Shown: positions 44,926 to 54,283 of the stretch, piece after piece
Layout of the letters: every line of letters starts with the position of its first letter
How positions within the stretch are numbered: position 1 is the stretch's first letter
DNA from: Parathalassolituus penaei
GTDB taxonomy: Bacteria; Pseudomonadota; Gammaproteobacteria; Pseudomonadales; Oceanobacteraceae
Length of the DNA: 64,000 nucleotides
Direction of reading: 5' to 3'
Assembly: GCF_026626885.1 (NCBI RefSeq)
Contig: NZ_JAPNOA010000005.1
Span: 1-64,000, forward strand
Position numbers and translations under genes: made by a program
The notes under the pieces: model-generated
Database searches by the model: none
Seen by the model: only the letters and a program-made list of their open reading frames with translations
What the model was told of the DNA's origin: nothing

Positions 44926-46776
44926 ATGAGTAATCCGATTATTCCCCTGCTGCCTGCCAGCCTGCGCCAGCAACTGTCGCGTCCGACCACCAGCGACAGC
45001 GCGCCAGCCAGCGTCAATACTGAGTCCGACGGCCGTCCGGTGCTGAGCGAGCAGCTGGTTGAGCTGTTATCGACCAGCAGTCGGGGACGCAGCCTGTTAG
45101 ACCGTCTGGCAGCTGCCAGTGCGGGCCAGACCACCGAAGTTGCTGCGAAGGTAGCAAAGAATTTCGACCAATTGAGCACAGGTGCGACCAATCGCCGCAC
45201 CTCGTTACTCGACCTGCTTGTTACGGAACAAAAACTGCCGGTGCAGGTGCGTTTGAGTCAGCCAGCAGCAACCTTGCCGAAAGGGCTGGATCTGCAATTA
45301 CTGAACCGCAGCGGCCAGTGGTTTGTGCGCTCGGCACCACTTGCCAACAGCGCTCTCACGGGGCCCTCGAACCAGTTGTCTGCAACCAGCGGCAACTCGA
45401 ACACTTCCGTGGCAGACTCGCAAAGCCTACCTGCCGGTTCCGGGAGTCGTGTTATGAGTGCATCGATTGGCAACCCATCAGGCAACACACCCGCTCTGCC
45501 GCCGTTAACAACCGCCCTTGGTTATAACGGCAAAACTGCGGCAGCCGGGCTGACCCAGGCGTCTCCTACAGCTCCGTCTACAGCTACATCTGCAACACCA
45601 GCGTCCAGTCCAGCGGCGACCCCGACTCCAGCGCTCAGCAGCACCACTAACATCACAAGCAACACACCCAACAACAACCCCACGGCTGCTCAGCCGGATT
45701 CCTTGCCGTCAGGAGTAAAACTGCCAAACCCAGAGCTGTTACAACGCTGGGTCAGTGGTCGGCAGGCGTTATTACCAATGCCACCGTCCGCCGCGCCGCC
45801 ATCAGCCTCGACCAATCTGTATCAGCCGCAGCGACCAACAAATGGCGCATCATCCGCCAATACCACTTCCAGCCCTGCTACGGCCACAGCAGACAACCAT
45901 GTGGCCGCCAGTCAGCGCTTGCTGGGCGCGCTGGCGCAGGTTGTACAGAGCCGTAATCCTGCGCTGCGCCAGATTCTGCAGAACTTTGTTCAGCAGCTGC
46001 CGACCAGTGAGCAGCTTGGCACCCAGCAAGGTGTGCGTAGCGCGTTACAACAGAGCGGGCTGTTTATGGAGTCCAGCCTGTTTGCTCTGGCCAATGGTAC
46101 GGAAGACGACTCCGCCAGCCGTCTGTTGCAGGAAGCCAACCGCCTGTTTGGCGGCCTGAATAACAACGCCGATAACCTGCTGGCGGGTCAGCGGGACATA
46201 AAAGCCGTGCTCGGACGGTTATTGGCAGCCAGCCAACCGGGCGCACAAGCCGACAACGCCGAGCAACCCACTCTGCTGCGGCTGCAAACCGACTCTGGCG
46301 CATCCCCTCTGCAACGACAGTTACAAACCGCGCTGGCCGATATCGAACTTCAACAGCATCGTCTGATCACCCAGCATCAGGCCCCGGACAACAGCGGTCT
46401 GGATACCAGCCTGTTGTATCGCCAGCAGGAACGACCCGCTGCGGTAGCCATGAGCTGGCACCCGGATGACGACAGCTCCCACGAGCAAACACATAAATCC
46501 ACAGCCAAAGCCCAGTGGCGACTGCAATTACAACTGGAACTCGACGGTATTGGTTGTGTGCAGATCGACGCCCGCATTGGCTGGCCAAAACTGGCGGTGA
46601 CCTTCTGGTCGCAGAATCCGGACAGCTTGCGCCAGTTACACCAGCAGCTACCGGGCTTGCGTCAGCGTTTACAGGCCGCCGGAGCGGAAGTGAATGATCT
46701 TGATGCCCGTTTTGGACAGGCCCCCAGTGGAAACCAGACCCGCATCCAGCGCAGTCTGGTCGATCTCTTTACCTGA
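44926..46776 (+). CDS. FliK-like flagellar hook-length control family protein
   Basis: With this start the protein has 616 residues. A long low-complexity region rich in Ser, Thr, Ala, Pro and Asn (about 160-330) links an N-terminal segment to a C-terminal FliK/Flg_hook domain (about 520-600), with LELDGIGCVQIDARIGWPKLAVTFW and LRQRLQAAGAEVNDLD. This is the typical pattern of a molecular ruler, though orphan copies next to ccm exist in Pseudomonas-like genomes. Earlier starts at 44881 or 44869 are possible; ribosome binding sites are weak. It is cotranscribed with the FlhX gene, so it may tune export rather than hook length. Confidence 0.75.
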   Translation: MSNPIIPLLPASLRQQLSRPTTSDSAPASVNTESDGRPVLSEQLVELLSTSSRGRSLLDRLAAASAGQTTEVAAKVAKNFDQLSTGATNRRTSLLDLLVTEQKLPVQVRLSQPAATLPKGLDLQLLNRSGQWFVRSAPLANSALTGPSNQLSATSGNSNTSVADSQSLPAGSGSRVMSASIGNPSGNTPALPPLTTALGYNGKTAAAGLTQASPTAPSTATSATPASSPAATPTPALSSTTNITSNTPNNNPTAAQPDSLPSGVKLPNPELLQRWVSGRQALLPMPPSAAPPSASTNLYQPQRPTNGASSANTTSSPATATADNHVAASQRLLGALAQVVQSRNPALRQILQNFVQQLPTSEQLGTQQGVRSALQQSGLFMESSLFALANGTEDDSASRLLQEANRLFGGLNNNADNLLAGQRDIKAVLGRLLAASQPGAQADNAEQPTLLRLQTDSGASPLQRQLQTALADIELQQHRLITQHQAPDNSGLDTSLLYRQQERPAAVAMSWHPDDDSSHEQTHKSTAKAQWRLQLQLELDGIGCVQIDARIGWPKLAVTFWSQNPDSLRQLHQQLPGLRQRLQAAGAEVNDLDARFGQAPSGNQTRIQRSLVDLFT

Positions 46777-46869
46777 ACTGAACCGGACCACACGTCAGTC
46801 GTCACCAACAGGATAACCAGAGCCAACTTAAGCCGAGCTTAAGTGGCCCCCCGACAACAGGAGCAAGTG

Positions 46870-47178
46870 ATGGCCACCCAGGATAAAAAGCCCGGCATTC
46901 CGGAATCCTTGCTCAACAGCACGGCCGCCGTGGCATTGGGTTATCAACCCGACAAACATGACGCCCCGCATCTGATCGCCCACGGCGAAGACGCCCTCGC
47001 ACAGGCGATTATCAGCCTGGCGCTGGCACACAACATTCCGATTTACGAAAACGCCGAGTTAACCCGCTGGTTGGGGCAATTACAGCAAGACGAGGAAATC
47101 CCCGAGGCTTTGTACCGGGTGATTGCCGAGATTCTGGCGGTGGGTTTGAGCCTGCGCACACAAACGCCGCCAGGCTGA
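46870..47178 (+). CDS. FlhX, FlhB C-terminal domain-like export switch protein
   Basis: The 102-residue cytosolic protein matches the C-terminal cytoplasmic part of FlhB/YscU. It has AVALGYQPDKHDAPHLIAHG where FlhB has its autocleavage site, then IPIYENAELTRWL and a conserved YRVIAEIL end. The NPTH autocleavage motif is absent, as usual for the free-standing FlhX form, which can replace the cleaved domain. AGGAG before the ATG at 46870 sets the start. It follows the FliK-like gene, its natural functional partner in substrate-specificity switching. Confidence 0.88.
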   Translation: MATQDKKPGIPESLLNSTAAVALGYQPDKHDAPHLIAHGEDALAQAIISLALAHNIPIYENAELTRWLGQLQQDEEIPEALYRVIAEILAVGLSLRTQTPPG

Positions 47179-47199
47179 AAACCACGCCGAAGGACTGAC

Positions 47200-47868
47200 T
47201 CAGGCCAGCGCCGAGACCGGCTGATCCAGTGCCGACAACAGCCAGTGGATGTGAGGTTGCAGCACATCGTCCGGAATCAGTTCCAGACCATTCATCAGCA
47301 TGGGCAGGGAACGGTAGTGATAACAGTCCACCAGGCCGTGAATAGACGTCAGGAAAAACAGCGCGACGCGACGTTTTTCGGCTTCCGAACGGGATGCCAG
47401 CGCTGGTGACACATCTTCCAGCAACACCAGCGTATGACGCTGCCATTCTTCCTGCAGACGATCGAGCTGCATGGCCACGCCCTGATCTTCATCGGTCAGA
47501 GGTTCGGTACCCACGCTGCTACGTGGTGGCTGGAACATCAGCTGGTAATAACCCGGGCGACTCCGGCAGAAACCGATCAGCTGACGCACAAACTGTTCCA
47601 GCAGTTCAGCGGCAGGCAGCTGGATGGCAACCGGCTGACGGATTTGCTGGAACAACAACTCAAAACCACGGCGGCGGATATTCAGCAGCAGCGATTCCTT
47701 ACCGGGGAAGTAGTTGTAGATGTTACTGGCCGTCATAGACAAGGCGGATGCCAGTTTGCGCATGGACAGAGCATGGAAACCCAGATCTGCCATCACGGTT
47801 GCCGCGCTGTCCATAATGCGTTCACGTTGCCACGCGATTTCTTCCGCTGAAAACGGCTTCTTGGGCAT
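47200..47868 (-). CDS. TetR-family transcriptional regulator
   Basis: The 222-residue regulator has an N-terminal TetR helix-turn-helix (about 12-58, LSMRKLASALSMTASNIYNYFPGKESL) and a C-terminal ligand domain with a TetR_C-like helix bundle. GGAGG before the ATG at 47868 sets the start. It is divergent from hemN, but its targets and ligand are unknown. Confidence 0.88.
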   Translation of the reverse strand: MPKKPFSAEEIAWQRERIMDSAATVMADLGFHALSMRKLASALSMTASNIYNYFPGKESLLLNIRRRGFELLFQQIRQPVAIQLPAAELLEQFVRQLIGFCRSRPGYYQLMFQPPRSSVGTEPLTDEDQGVAMQLDRLQEEWQRHTLVLLEDVSPALASRSEAEKRRVALFFLTSIHGLVDCYHYRSLPMLMNGLELIPDDVLQPHIHWLLSALDQPVSALA

Positions 47869-47999
47869 AAGTCCCTCCTGCGACTTTAAATTATGGTCTT
47901 CTCGATCCAATTATCTAACGATCCTACATTGAGGATAGCAATTCGACCAACCGCGATACTCGCCGAATTACAGATTTCCAGAAACGGAAATTCAGGTTA

Positions 48000-48013
48000 T
48001 TGACCTGAAACAA
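48000..48013. promoter_or_regulatory. Possible FNR/ANR box upstream of hemN
   Basis: TTGACCTGAAACAA matches the FNR consensus (TTGAT-N4-ATCAA) at eight of ten half-site positions and lies about 120 bases before hemN. hemN is oxygen-controlled through FNR/ANR in many gammaproteobacteria. The second half-site is weak. Confidence 0.35.
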
Positions 48014-48131
48014 CCCAAAGAACGTTCAAGAAGCTATCGTTAACGCCTGTTCTTTCGACCTCTGGCCTATGGTGTCCAACTGGCGCCCACAGTAAGGTCA
48101 TTCCAGCCCTTCACCAGAACACGAGCCCCTC

Positions 48132-49526
48132 ATGACAGAATCCGTATTTTGGGACCCACTGCTGATTCAGCGTTACAACCGTCCTGGCCCTCGCTACACC
48201 TCGTATCCAACTGCGGTGGAATTCCAGAGCGTTGATTCCGATGCCATGGAACAACAGGCGTATGCCCAGCGCGATCCGGAGAAACCGTTGTCGCTGTATT
48301 TGCACATCCCGTTCTGTCGTCACGTCTGTTACTACTGCGGTTGCAACAAGATTGTGACCAAGGACACCAGCCGTGCCGCGCCGTATCTGGATTACCTGAA
48401 AGATGAAATCCGCCGCAAGCGCGCGCTGTTGCAACCGGCTGCCGACGGCCAGCTGGCAGCGGTTGAGCAGATGCACCTGGGCGGTGGCACACCGACGTTC
48501 CTGAGTGATGACGAACTGGTGGATCTGGTTACCTTCCTGAAGCAGCAATTCCGCTTCAGTACAGCCGACAATGCGGACTTCTCCATCGAAGTGGACCCAC
48601 GGGAATTACGCCCGACCACCCTGACACTGCTGCGCGAGCTGGGCTTTAACCGCATCAGCTACGGCGTGCAGGACCTCGAACCCGAAGTTCAGGAAGCGGT
48701 GAACCGGGTGCAATCGGAGGAAATGATCCGTCAGGTGATGAACGAAGCCCGCGAACTGGGTTTCCACTCCATCAACATCGATCTGATTTACGGCCTGCCC
48801 CACCAGACACTCGAAAGCTTCGCCCGCACCATCGAAACCATTATTGATATCAGCCCGGATCGTCTGTCGGTGTTTAACTACGCTCACCTGCCGGAACGAT
48901 TCAAACCACAACGCCGTATCAACGCCGAAGACCTGCCACCCGCAGAAGAAAAGCTGGCGATTCTCGGCCACTGCATCACTCGCCTGTCGGAAGCCGGTTA
49001 CCACTACGTGGGCATGGACCACTTCGCCAAACCGGATGATGAACTGGCGATTGCCCAGGCATCCGGTACCCTGCACCGCAACTTCCAGGGTTACACCACC
49101 CACGGCAGCTGCGACCTGCTGGGCTTCGGGGTGTCGTCCATCAGCCAGATTGGTGATTATTACCTGCAAAACCAGGTGAAACTGGAACACTACGAAAACT
49201 GCCTGAACCAGCAGCAATTGCCGCTCAACAAAGTCTGTGAGGTGAGTGCCGATGACCATATCCGTCGTCGTGTGATCACCGAACTGCTGTGCCACCTGCA
49301 CATCAATTTTGATGCACTGGACCAGGAATTCGGCATCAACAGTCGTGATTATCTTGCTGCTGATATTGATCGCCTGACGCCTATGCATCAGGACGCTCTG
49401 GTCGATATTTCCAGCGCTGGCATCCATATCACCGAACGCGGTCGTTTGCTGGTACGTAACGCCTGTATGGCCTTTGATACCTACCTGCAACGCCACGAGC
49501 AGCAGCGTTTCTCGCGGGCGATCTGA
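48132..49526 (+). CDS. hemN: Oxygen-independent coproporphyrinogen III oxidase
   Basis: The 464-residue radical SAM enzyme has the cluster motif C62-x3-C66-x2-C69-x-C71 (FCRHVCYYCGC), and the C-terminal HemN domain is present. It decarboxylates coproporphyrinogen III to protoporphyrinogen IX without oxygen, feeding heme synthesis under low oxygen. The RYNRPGPRYTSYPTA N terminus separates it from the HemW look-alike. Heme demand by the ccm operon in the same window fits a microaerobic respiratory lifestyle. Confidence 0.97.
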   Translation: MTESVFWDPLLIQRYNRPGPRYTSYPTAVEFQSVDSDAMEQQAYAQRDPEKPLSLYLHIPFCRHVCYYCGCNKIVTKDTSRAAPYLDYLKDEIRRKRALLQPAADGQLAAVEQMHLGGGTPTFLSDDELVDLVTFLKQQFRFSTADNADFSIEVDPRELRPTTLTLLRELGFNRISYGVQDLEPEVQEAVNRVQSEEMIRQVMNEARELGFHSINIDLIYGLPHQTLESFARTIETIIDISPDRLSVFNYAHLPERFKPQRRINAEDLPPAEEKLAILGHCITRLSEAGYHYVGMDHFAKPDDELAIAQASGTLHRNFQGYTTHGSCDLLGFGVSSISQIGDYYLQNQVKLEHYENCLNQQQLPLNKVCEVSADDHIRRRVITELLCHLHINFDALDQEFGINSRDYLAADIDRLTPMHQDALVDISSAGIHITERGRLLVRNACMAFDTYLQRHEQQRFSRAI

Positions 49527-49528
49527 GC

Positions 49529-50080
49529 ATGTGGTCCGCTTGGCAGTCCCGTTACCAGCGTTTGTCGCGCTGGCAACGCGGGCTGCTGGAAGCCGTTATG
49601 ATGCTCGCCCTGTTCAGCGCCGTACTGGCGTGGAATGGTCGGCATTTGTTGCCATCGGCACAACCGGCTCCTTCGCTTGGCGGCACGCTGCTGGTCAGTA
49701 AACACACCATCAGCAACCTGCCTGATAGCCGCCCGCCCGTTACCATCGATTGGCAACAGCAGCCGCGCACACTCGTGTATTTTTTTGCGCCCTGGTGTGG
49801 TGTCTGCCGGGTCAGCATGCCGGGCTTAAACAGCCTGCCGCGAGACAACCTGCAAGTGATCGCCGTGGCGCTGGATTGGCAATCCGCAGAAGAAGTGCAG
49901 CAAATGGTGCAGGAAACCGGCTTTGACGGCACGGTGATGCTCGCCAGCCACGAGATCGGTCAGCAATGGCAGATACGTGGTTATCCGAGTTATTACGTGG
50001 TGGACAATCAGGGGCTTATATTGCATCAGGATACCGGCCTCAGTACCCCGCCCGGTTTGTGGTTACGCACTCACCTGTGA
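49529..50080 (+). CDS. Membrane-anchored TlpA-like thioredoxin family protein
   Basis: The 183-residue protein has one N-terminal transmembrane helix (about 22-42) and a thioredoxin fold with WCGVC in FFAPWCGVCRVSMPGL near residue 90 and the cis-proline RGYPSYYVV near 150. It probably reduces or oxidises periplasmic disulfides. The gene starts two bases after the hemN stop and must be cotranscribed with it. Confidence 0.85.
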   Translation: MWSAWQSRYQRLSRWQRGLLEAVMMLALFSAVLAWNGRHLLPSAQPAPSLGGTLLVSKHTISNLPDSRPPVTIDWQQQPRTLVYFFAPWCGVCRVSMPGLNSLPRDNLQVIAVALDWQSAEEVQQMVQETGFDGTVMLASHEIGQQWQIRGYPSYYVVDNQGLILHQDTGLSTPPGLWLRTHL

Positions 50081-50081
50081 A

Positions 50082-50711
50082 TCAACGCAACGGCTGGCCG
50101 GACTGCGGCTGCCAATATCCCCAGCGACGACCATCAAACTGGAAATACACACTCTGGTGAAATGGCCGTTTGCAGGACTCCAGACTGCGACGCGCCCGAT
50201 ACAGCTGTTTGACGCCATCGAGGGCTAACCAGCTGGCCGGACTCTCCACACACCAGGACATTTCTGCCTCCAGATACCAGTAAGGTTCTTTCCAGACCGG
50301 AGCCGAAATCTGCGGAATATCCAGCACCCGACCGCGTCCGTAGAACAACCATTCAGCATCGGATTGGCGCAATGCGTCCTGGGCTGGATGGATACGATAC
50401 AGCCAGCCGCCCTGTACCCGAGCACTGCCATTTGCGTCATTTTCCCGCACGATCTGACGCTCCCGCTGCAAGATTCCGGCATTGGCCAACGCCTCCAGAG
50501 CATCTTTTTCATGACCACTGGCGTCGCTTGGAAGGGTCAACGGAAAGCGCCAGTCGGGCCACACAAGATCGTCCGGAAACAGTGAAATCTCCAGCAAAAT
50601 CCGGGCGTTGGCACGATCCAGCGGCGGTGGTGCAGAATTTTCTGCATGCCCCGAATGAACCTTTGCCAGAACCAGAAGCCAGATCAGGAAAGTGAAATAT
50701 TTTTGTAACAC
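50082..50711 (-). CDS. Exported protein of unknown function
   Basis: With this GTG start, which follows AGGTGAACCA, the 209-residue protein has a signal peptide (about 1-22, ending HAE after KVHSG). It then has a mixed alpha/beta region with several Trp and Tyr residues. I do not recognise the family. It may be a periplasmic protein, perhaps related to conserved hypothetical proteins of Oceanospirillales. It is convergent with the TlpA-like gene and divergent from olsB. Confidence 0.65.
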   Translation of the reverse strand: MLQKYFTFLIWLLVLAKVHSGHAENSAPPPLDRANARILLEISLFPDDLVWPDWRFPLTLPSDASGHEKDALEALANAGILQRERQIVRENDANGSARVQGGWLYRIHPAQDALRQSDAEWLFYGRGRVLDIPQISAPVWKEPYWYLEAEMSWCVESPASWLALDGVKQLYRARRSLESCKRPFHQSVYFQFDGRRWGYWQPQSGQPLR

Positions 50712-50836
50712 TGGTTCACCTGCCCGGTGTTTACCAATACCATGGCGCCTCCTTGGCCTAAGCGCGGCGATGTCACCCAACTGTCACAGGGTTGAACTAC
50801 AGTCGCCAGGATTAAACCAACAGTCAGGTTATCGAC

Positions 50837-51598
50837 ATGCAACAAGCCACTGCTCATCAGAGTGCCGCGAGTAACGACGCTCCTCTCGTGGCCCGAATCA
50901 CTCAAGACCCGGCCGAGATTCGTCAGGCCATGCAATTGCGTTATCGGGTTTTTGCGGAAGGCATGGGCGCTCACATTGATTCCGGTGAAGCCGGTATCGA
51001 TCGCGACCGCTTCGATGACCTCTGCCTGCATCTGATCGTGAAAGACGTCAGCACAGATCAGGTAATTGGTTACAGCCGCATTATCACCTCCGATGTCGCT
51101 GAACAGACTGGCGGTTTTTACTCGGCGACTGAATTCGACCTGAGCCAGGTCATCCAGCCAGGCAAGTCCTATATGGAAATCGGTCGTACCTGCGTAGACC
51201 CTGATTTCCGCAGCGGCGCCGTTATCGGCATGCTGTGGTCCGGTATTGCCCAGTTTATGTCGGCTCACAACTACGACTACCTGATGGGTTGCGCCAGCAT
51301 TCCGCTGAACGAAGGTTATGCCCGTGCTATCGCGGTCGTGAATCACCTGCGTGAAAAACACTTCACTCCGGAAACCCTGCGCGCCGAGCCAAAAGTGCAT
51401 CTGCCTCGCTTCAGTGTAGACATGGATGGCGCTCCTTACGTGCCCTCCCTGCTGAAAGCCTACCTGCGTATCGGTGTGAAGGTGTGCGGCGAGCCTTGCC
51501 TCGACAAGGAATTCAACGTTGCCGACGCCCTGATCCTGCTGGGTCGTGACGACATCAACCGTCGTTACCTGCGTCACTTCGCCAAAACCGAAGGCTGA
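50837..51598 (+). CDS. OlsB-like acyl-ACP:ornithine N-acyltransferase family protein
   Basis: The 253-residue protein belongs to the GNAT-related acyltransferases of the hemolysin/OlsB type. It carries LRYRVFAEGMGA near residue 35, followed by FDDLCLHLIVKD and the YMEIGRTCVDPDFR block near 115. OlsB-type members transfer an acyl chain from acyl-ACP to ornithine, the first step of ornithine lipid synthesis. An N-acyl amino acid synthase role is also possible. No OlsA partner is adjacent. Strong codon bias and a terminator suggest good monocistronic expression. Confidence 0.8.
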   Translation: MQQATAHQSAASNDAPLVARITQDPAEIRQAMQLRYRVFAEGMGAHIDSGEAGIDRDRFDDLCLHLIVKDVSTDQVIGYSRIITSDVAEQTGGFYSATEFDLSQVIQPGKSYMEIGRTCVDPDFRSGAVIGMLWSGIAQFMSAHNYDYLMGCASIPLNEGYARAIAVVNHLREKHFTPETLRAEPKVHLPRFSVDMDGAPYVPSLLKAYLRIGVKVCGEPCLDKEFNVADALILLGRDDINRRYLRHFAKTEG

Positions 51599-51614
51599 TT
51601 CGTCAGTCAACGCT

Positions 51615-51643
51615 AAAACGGGTGCCTTGGGCACCCGTTTTTG
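51615..51643 (+). terminator. Rho-independent terminator after the OlsB-like gene
   Basis: An eight-base GC-rich stem (CGGGTGCC with GGCACCCG) flanked by AAAA and TTTTT follows the stop codon by 17 bases. Confidence 0.93.
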
Positions 51644-51769
51644 TTTCCGCCCTCTCCCGCTACCCCATCGCGTAATTATCCCGTCCTGTCACCGGCACTC
51701 TGGCCAGTTTCTGCTAGGCTAAAATGAAACCCTACGCAATCGTGGGGGGCTTTCTTTCAGGGGAAAATC

Positions 51770-52108
51770 ATGGAAAACATGAACATCAGGCAAGCCATTG
51801 AAACCATATGGGAGCTGATCGAAGCGCTTGAACAGGCCTACTGGGAAGCCAGCGAGATGGAACACAAGGACCGGGTCTTCAACGTGCTGCAAATTCTGAA
51901 CCGTGAATATATGGAACTGCTTAAGCTGAGTGTGCAGGACCATCACTTCGACTATGAGGTGATCACCGCCGCACCGGGCCATCTGTTACCCGTACTGCGC
52001 GATCTGTCCAAACACAGCAACGCGGTATGTCGGCGCCTCTCTACCCGCGAACAGCTGGAAGAACGCCTGGTTGTTTACATTCGTGCGGTTGCAGATGACC
52101 CGCACTGA
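51770..52108 (+). CDS. Small conserved-looking protein of unknown function
   Basis: The 112-residue protein is acidic and mostly helical, with two amphipathic segments (about 1-60 and 75-110). It has no signal peptide and no membrane helix. AGGGGAAAATC precedes the ATG, and codon use fits its neighbours, which supports a real gene. I do not recognise the family. Confidence 0.65.
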   Translation: MENMNIRQAIETIWELIEALEQAYWEASEMEHKDRVFNVLQILNREYMELLKLSVQDHHFDYEVITAAPGHLLPVLRDLSKHSNAVCRRLSTREQLEERLVVYIRAVADDPH

Positions 52109-52148
52109 TCAAAAACTACGGCATGGGCATTATTAGTACCCTCATGAG

Positions 52149-53072
52149 TCAAGTCACATCCAGCATCAACTCACCAAAGCGGCAGTGCCTATGCCGCCCG
52201 AGATGTTTGGCCATATACAGCGCCTGATCCGCTTCGTGGATCAGGCTTCGGTGGCTGCTGTCATTACGAGGTGAACACCAGCTGCTGCCAAGACTGATAC
52301 TCAAGCAACCATGTTGGCCATCGGGATGTTCGATCGCCAACGCATCCACGGCCTGTAACAAACGCTCTGCCACCACTCGCACACCATCGGCCTGTAACGA
52401 CGGCACAATCACGGCAAATTCTTCACCGCCATAACGCGCCACCAGATCGTGTGAACGGTTCACTCCGGAAGCCAGCGTATGTGCCACACGGCACAAACAT
52501 TCATCACCAGCCTGATGTCCAAAACGATCGTTATACTTTTTGAAGAAGTCGATATCGATCATCACCACGCCAATACCGGAGTCATGGCGCTGCGCCCAGC
52601 GCCATTCACTTGTCATAAATTCGTCAAAGTGTCGACGATTGGCCAGCCCGGTCAAAGGATCCACATGAGACAACCCTCGCAACAGACGTAACTCGTTTTG
52701 TTGCCGCAATACCGCCAACACTCGCGCCAGCACCAACTCTGGCACCAAAGGTACTGTTAAATACTGACACGCTCCCTGATTCAAAGCCTCAATCTCTGCG
52801 GCAACAGACTGCTCACCCATCAACACCAGCTGGCCACTGCGGGTTGCCGGATGTGAGCGCCAACGCATCAGAAATGCAGCCAGATCCAGACCTGGCATAT
52901 CGTCAGCCAGAATCAGCAGGTCAGGCACCGGTACCGGCTCGTCCATCCAGGCCAACAAACGCTCGGCTGACGGCAGACTGACAAAATCGCCACAGTCCCG
53001 CAGCAATTCGGCCAAGAGGGATTGCACGACCAGCGAAGGTGTTGCAACCAAAATCAACGGCTGTTTATGCAT
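52149..53072 (-). CDS. Diguanylate cyclase with degenerate receiver domain
   Basis: The 307-residue protein has an N-terminal receiver-like domain (about 4-125) and a C-terminal GGDEF domain (about 140-300) with GGEEF and the product-inhibition site RSHD exactly five residues before it, so it should make cyclic di-GMP and be feedback inhibited. The receiver lacks the usual acidic pair (ILVATPS replaces ILIVDD), and the phosphoacceptor position in LILADDMPG is shifted, so phosphorylation control is doubtful. GGAGAAGACC before the ATG at 53072 sets the start. A PilZ effector gene lies nearby. Confidence 0.88.
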   Translation of the reverse strand: MHKQPLILVATPSLVVQSLLAELLRDCGDFVSLPSAERLLAWMDEPVPVPDLLILADDMPGLDLAAFLMRWRSHPATRSGQLVLMGEQSVAAEIEALNQGACQYLTVPLVPELVLARVLAVLRQQNELRLLRGLSHVDPLTGLANRRHFDEFMTSEWRWAQRHDSGIGVVMIDIDFFKKYNDRFGHQAGDECLCRVAHTLASGVNRSHDLVARYGGEEFAVIVPSLQADGVRVVAERLLQAVDALAIEHPDGQHGCLSISLGSSWCSPRNDSSHRSLIHEADQALYMAKHLGRHRHCRFGELMLDVT

Positions 53073-53251
53073 GGTCTTCTCCAAACAAACGCCTTGTATT
53101 TCAGCAGACATTTCCAAGATGTCAGGCAACATCAATGCCAGACAAGATAGATGGCACGATTTCTGAAATCAGTAAAACGATCAACGGTCGAAATAGAGCA
53201 AATTATCGGCTTCCGCTACACTCGCGGGGCAAACCACCACGAGACTGATTC

Positions 53252-54283
53252 ATGCACTTACGAATCTGCGCCCTGATCTGTATTTTGCTGCTGAGCGCCT
53301 GCGGCAAAAAAGACGAAGAACTCAGCAATGCTCCCGTCGCACCGCTGCCTGACTTCGCCGCTATTGAAGATACCAAGGCCCGTAAACTGGCTTTTTTTGA
53401 GTACCTGAAACCACTGGCAGAACGCGCCAACCAGGAAATTCTGGCCGAACGTAAAATCGTTGAAGGCTGGGATGGCAGCAGCACGGCCAGCGATGAGGTT
53501 CAGGCCCTGATCAACAAATACGAAATCCGGGCAACCGAACCGAAACAGCAAAAAGAACTGCTGATGCGTCGGGTGTATCCGGTACCGGTATCACTGGCAT
53601 TGGCACAAGCCGCATCCGAAAGCGCCTGGGGCACCTCACGTTTTGCTCGCGAAGCCAACAACCTGTTCGGCCAATGGTGTTATAGCCCGGGCTGTGGTCT
53701 GGTGCCATCACGTCGGGCCCCTGGTGCTTTCCACGAAGTTGCCAAATTCGACAACCCGCTGGAAGCCATCCGCAGCTACATGCGTAACATCAACAGCCAT
53801 CCGGTTTACCAGCCATTACGGGTAGAGCGCCAGAAACAGGTCGCCAGCCAGGGCTATGCTACCGGCGAACAACTGGCCAATGGCCTCAGCAAGTATTCCG
53901 AACGCGGTGGCATGTACATTTACGAAGTACGCCGCCTGATTTACCGCAACAAACTCGATGCCTACGACATTCCGGACGGTATGGAAGCTCCGGCCCGCAT
54001 GAGCAAGCCGGTTCGTCCTGAAGTGATGGTCGCCACCAGCAAAGGCAGCGGCCGTGATCACGAAACCAGTGATGACGACCGTCTGCAGGCCGAACAGGCT
54101 GAACTGGGTGGTGACGTTGCCGATCCGGTCGAGGCCGCCGATGCCGCAGCGGCATCATCCGAAGCCGCCGCCGACGCCAGCCCGGTCCCTGTCGCCGAAC
54201 CGGCGGTTGAAGAAGCCAAAGCCGAACCGGCCAGCAACAGCGAACCGGCTGCTGCGCCAGCTCCAACGCAGGGAGAAGGTTAA
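53252..54283 (+). CDS. bax: Bax-like glucosaminidase-domain lipoprotein
   Basis: The 343-residue protein begins with a lipoprotein signal (LLLSAC, lipidated Cys17) and has a glucosaminidase-fold domain (about 105-215) with LAQAASESAWGTSRFA, whose Glu is the likely catalytic residue, and NNLFGQWCYSPGCG. This matches Bax, a putative peptidoglycan hydrolase. The last 90 residues are a low-complexity Ala/Glu/Pro-rich tail, absent from E. coli Bax. Its stop overlaps the start of the PilZ gene (TAATG). Confidence 0.88.
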   Translation: MHLRICALICILLLSACGKKDEELSNAPVAPLPDFAAIEDTKARKLAFFEYLKPLAERANQEILAERKIVEGWDGSSTASDEVQALINKYEIRATEPKQQKELLMRRVYPVPVSLALAQAASESAWGTSRFAREANNLFGQWCYSPGCGLVPSRRAPGAFHEVAKFDNPLEAIRSYMRNINSHPVYQPLRVERQKQVASQGYATGEQLANGLSKYSERGGMYIYEVRRLIYRNKLDAYDIPDGMEAPARMSKPVRPEVMVATSKGSGRDHETSDDDRLQAEQAELGGDVADPVEAADAAAASSEAAADASPVPVAEPAVEEAKAEPASNSEPAAAPAPTQGEG

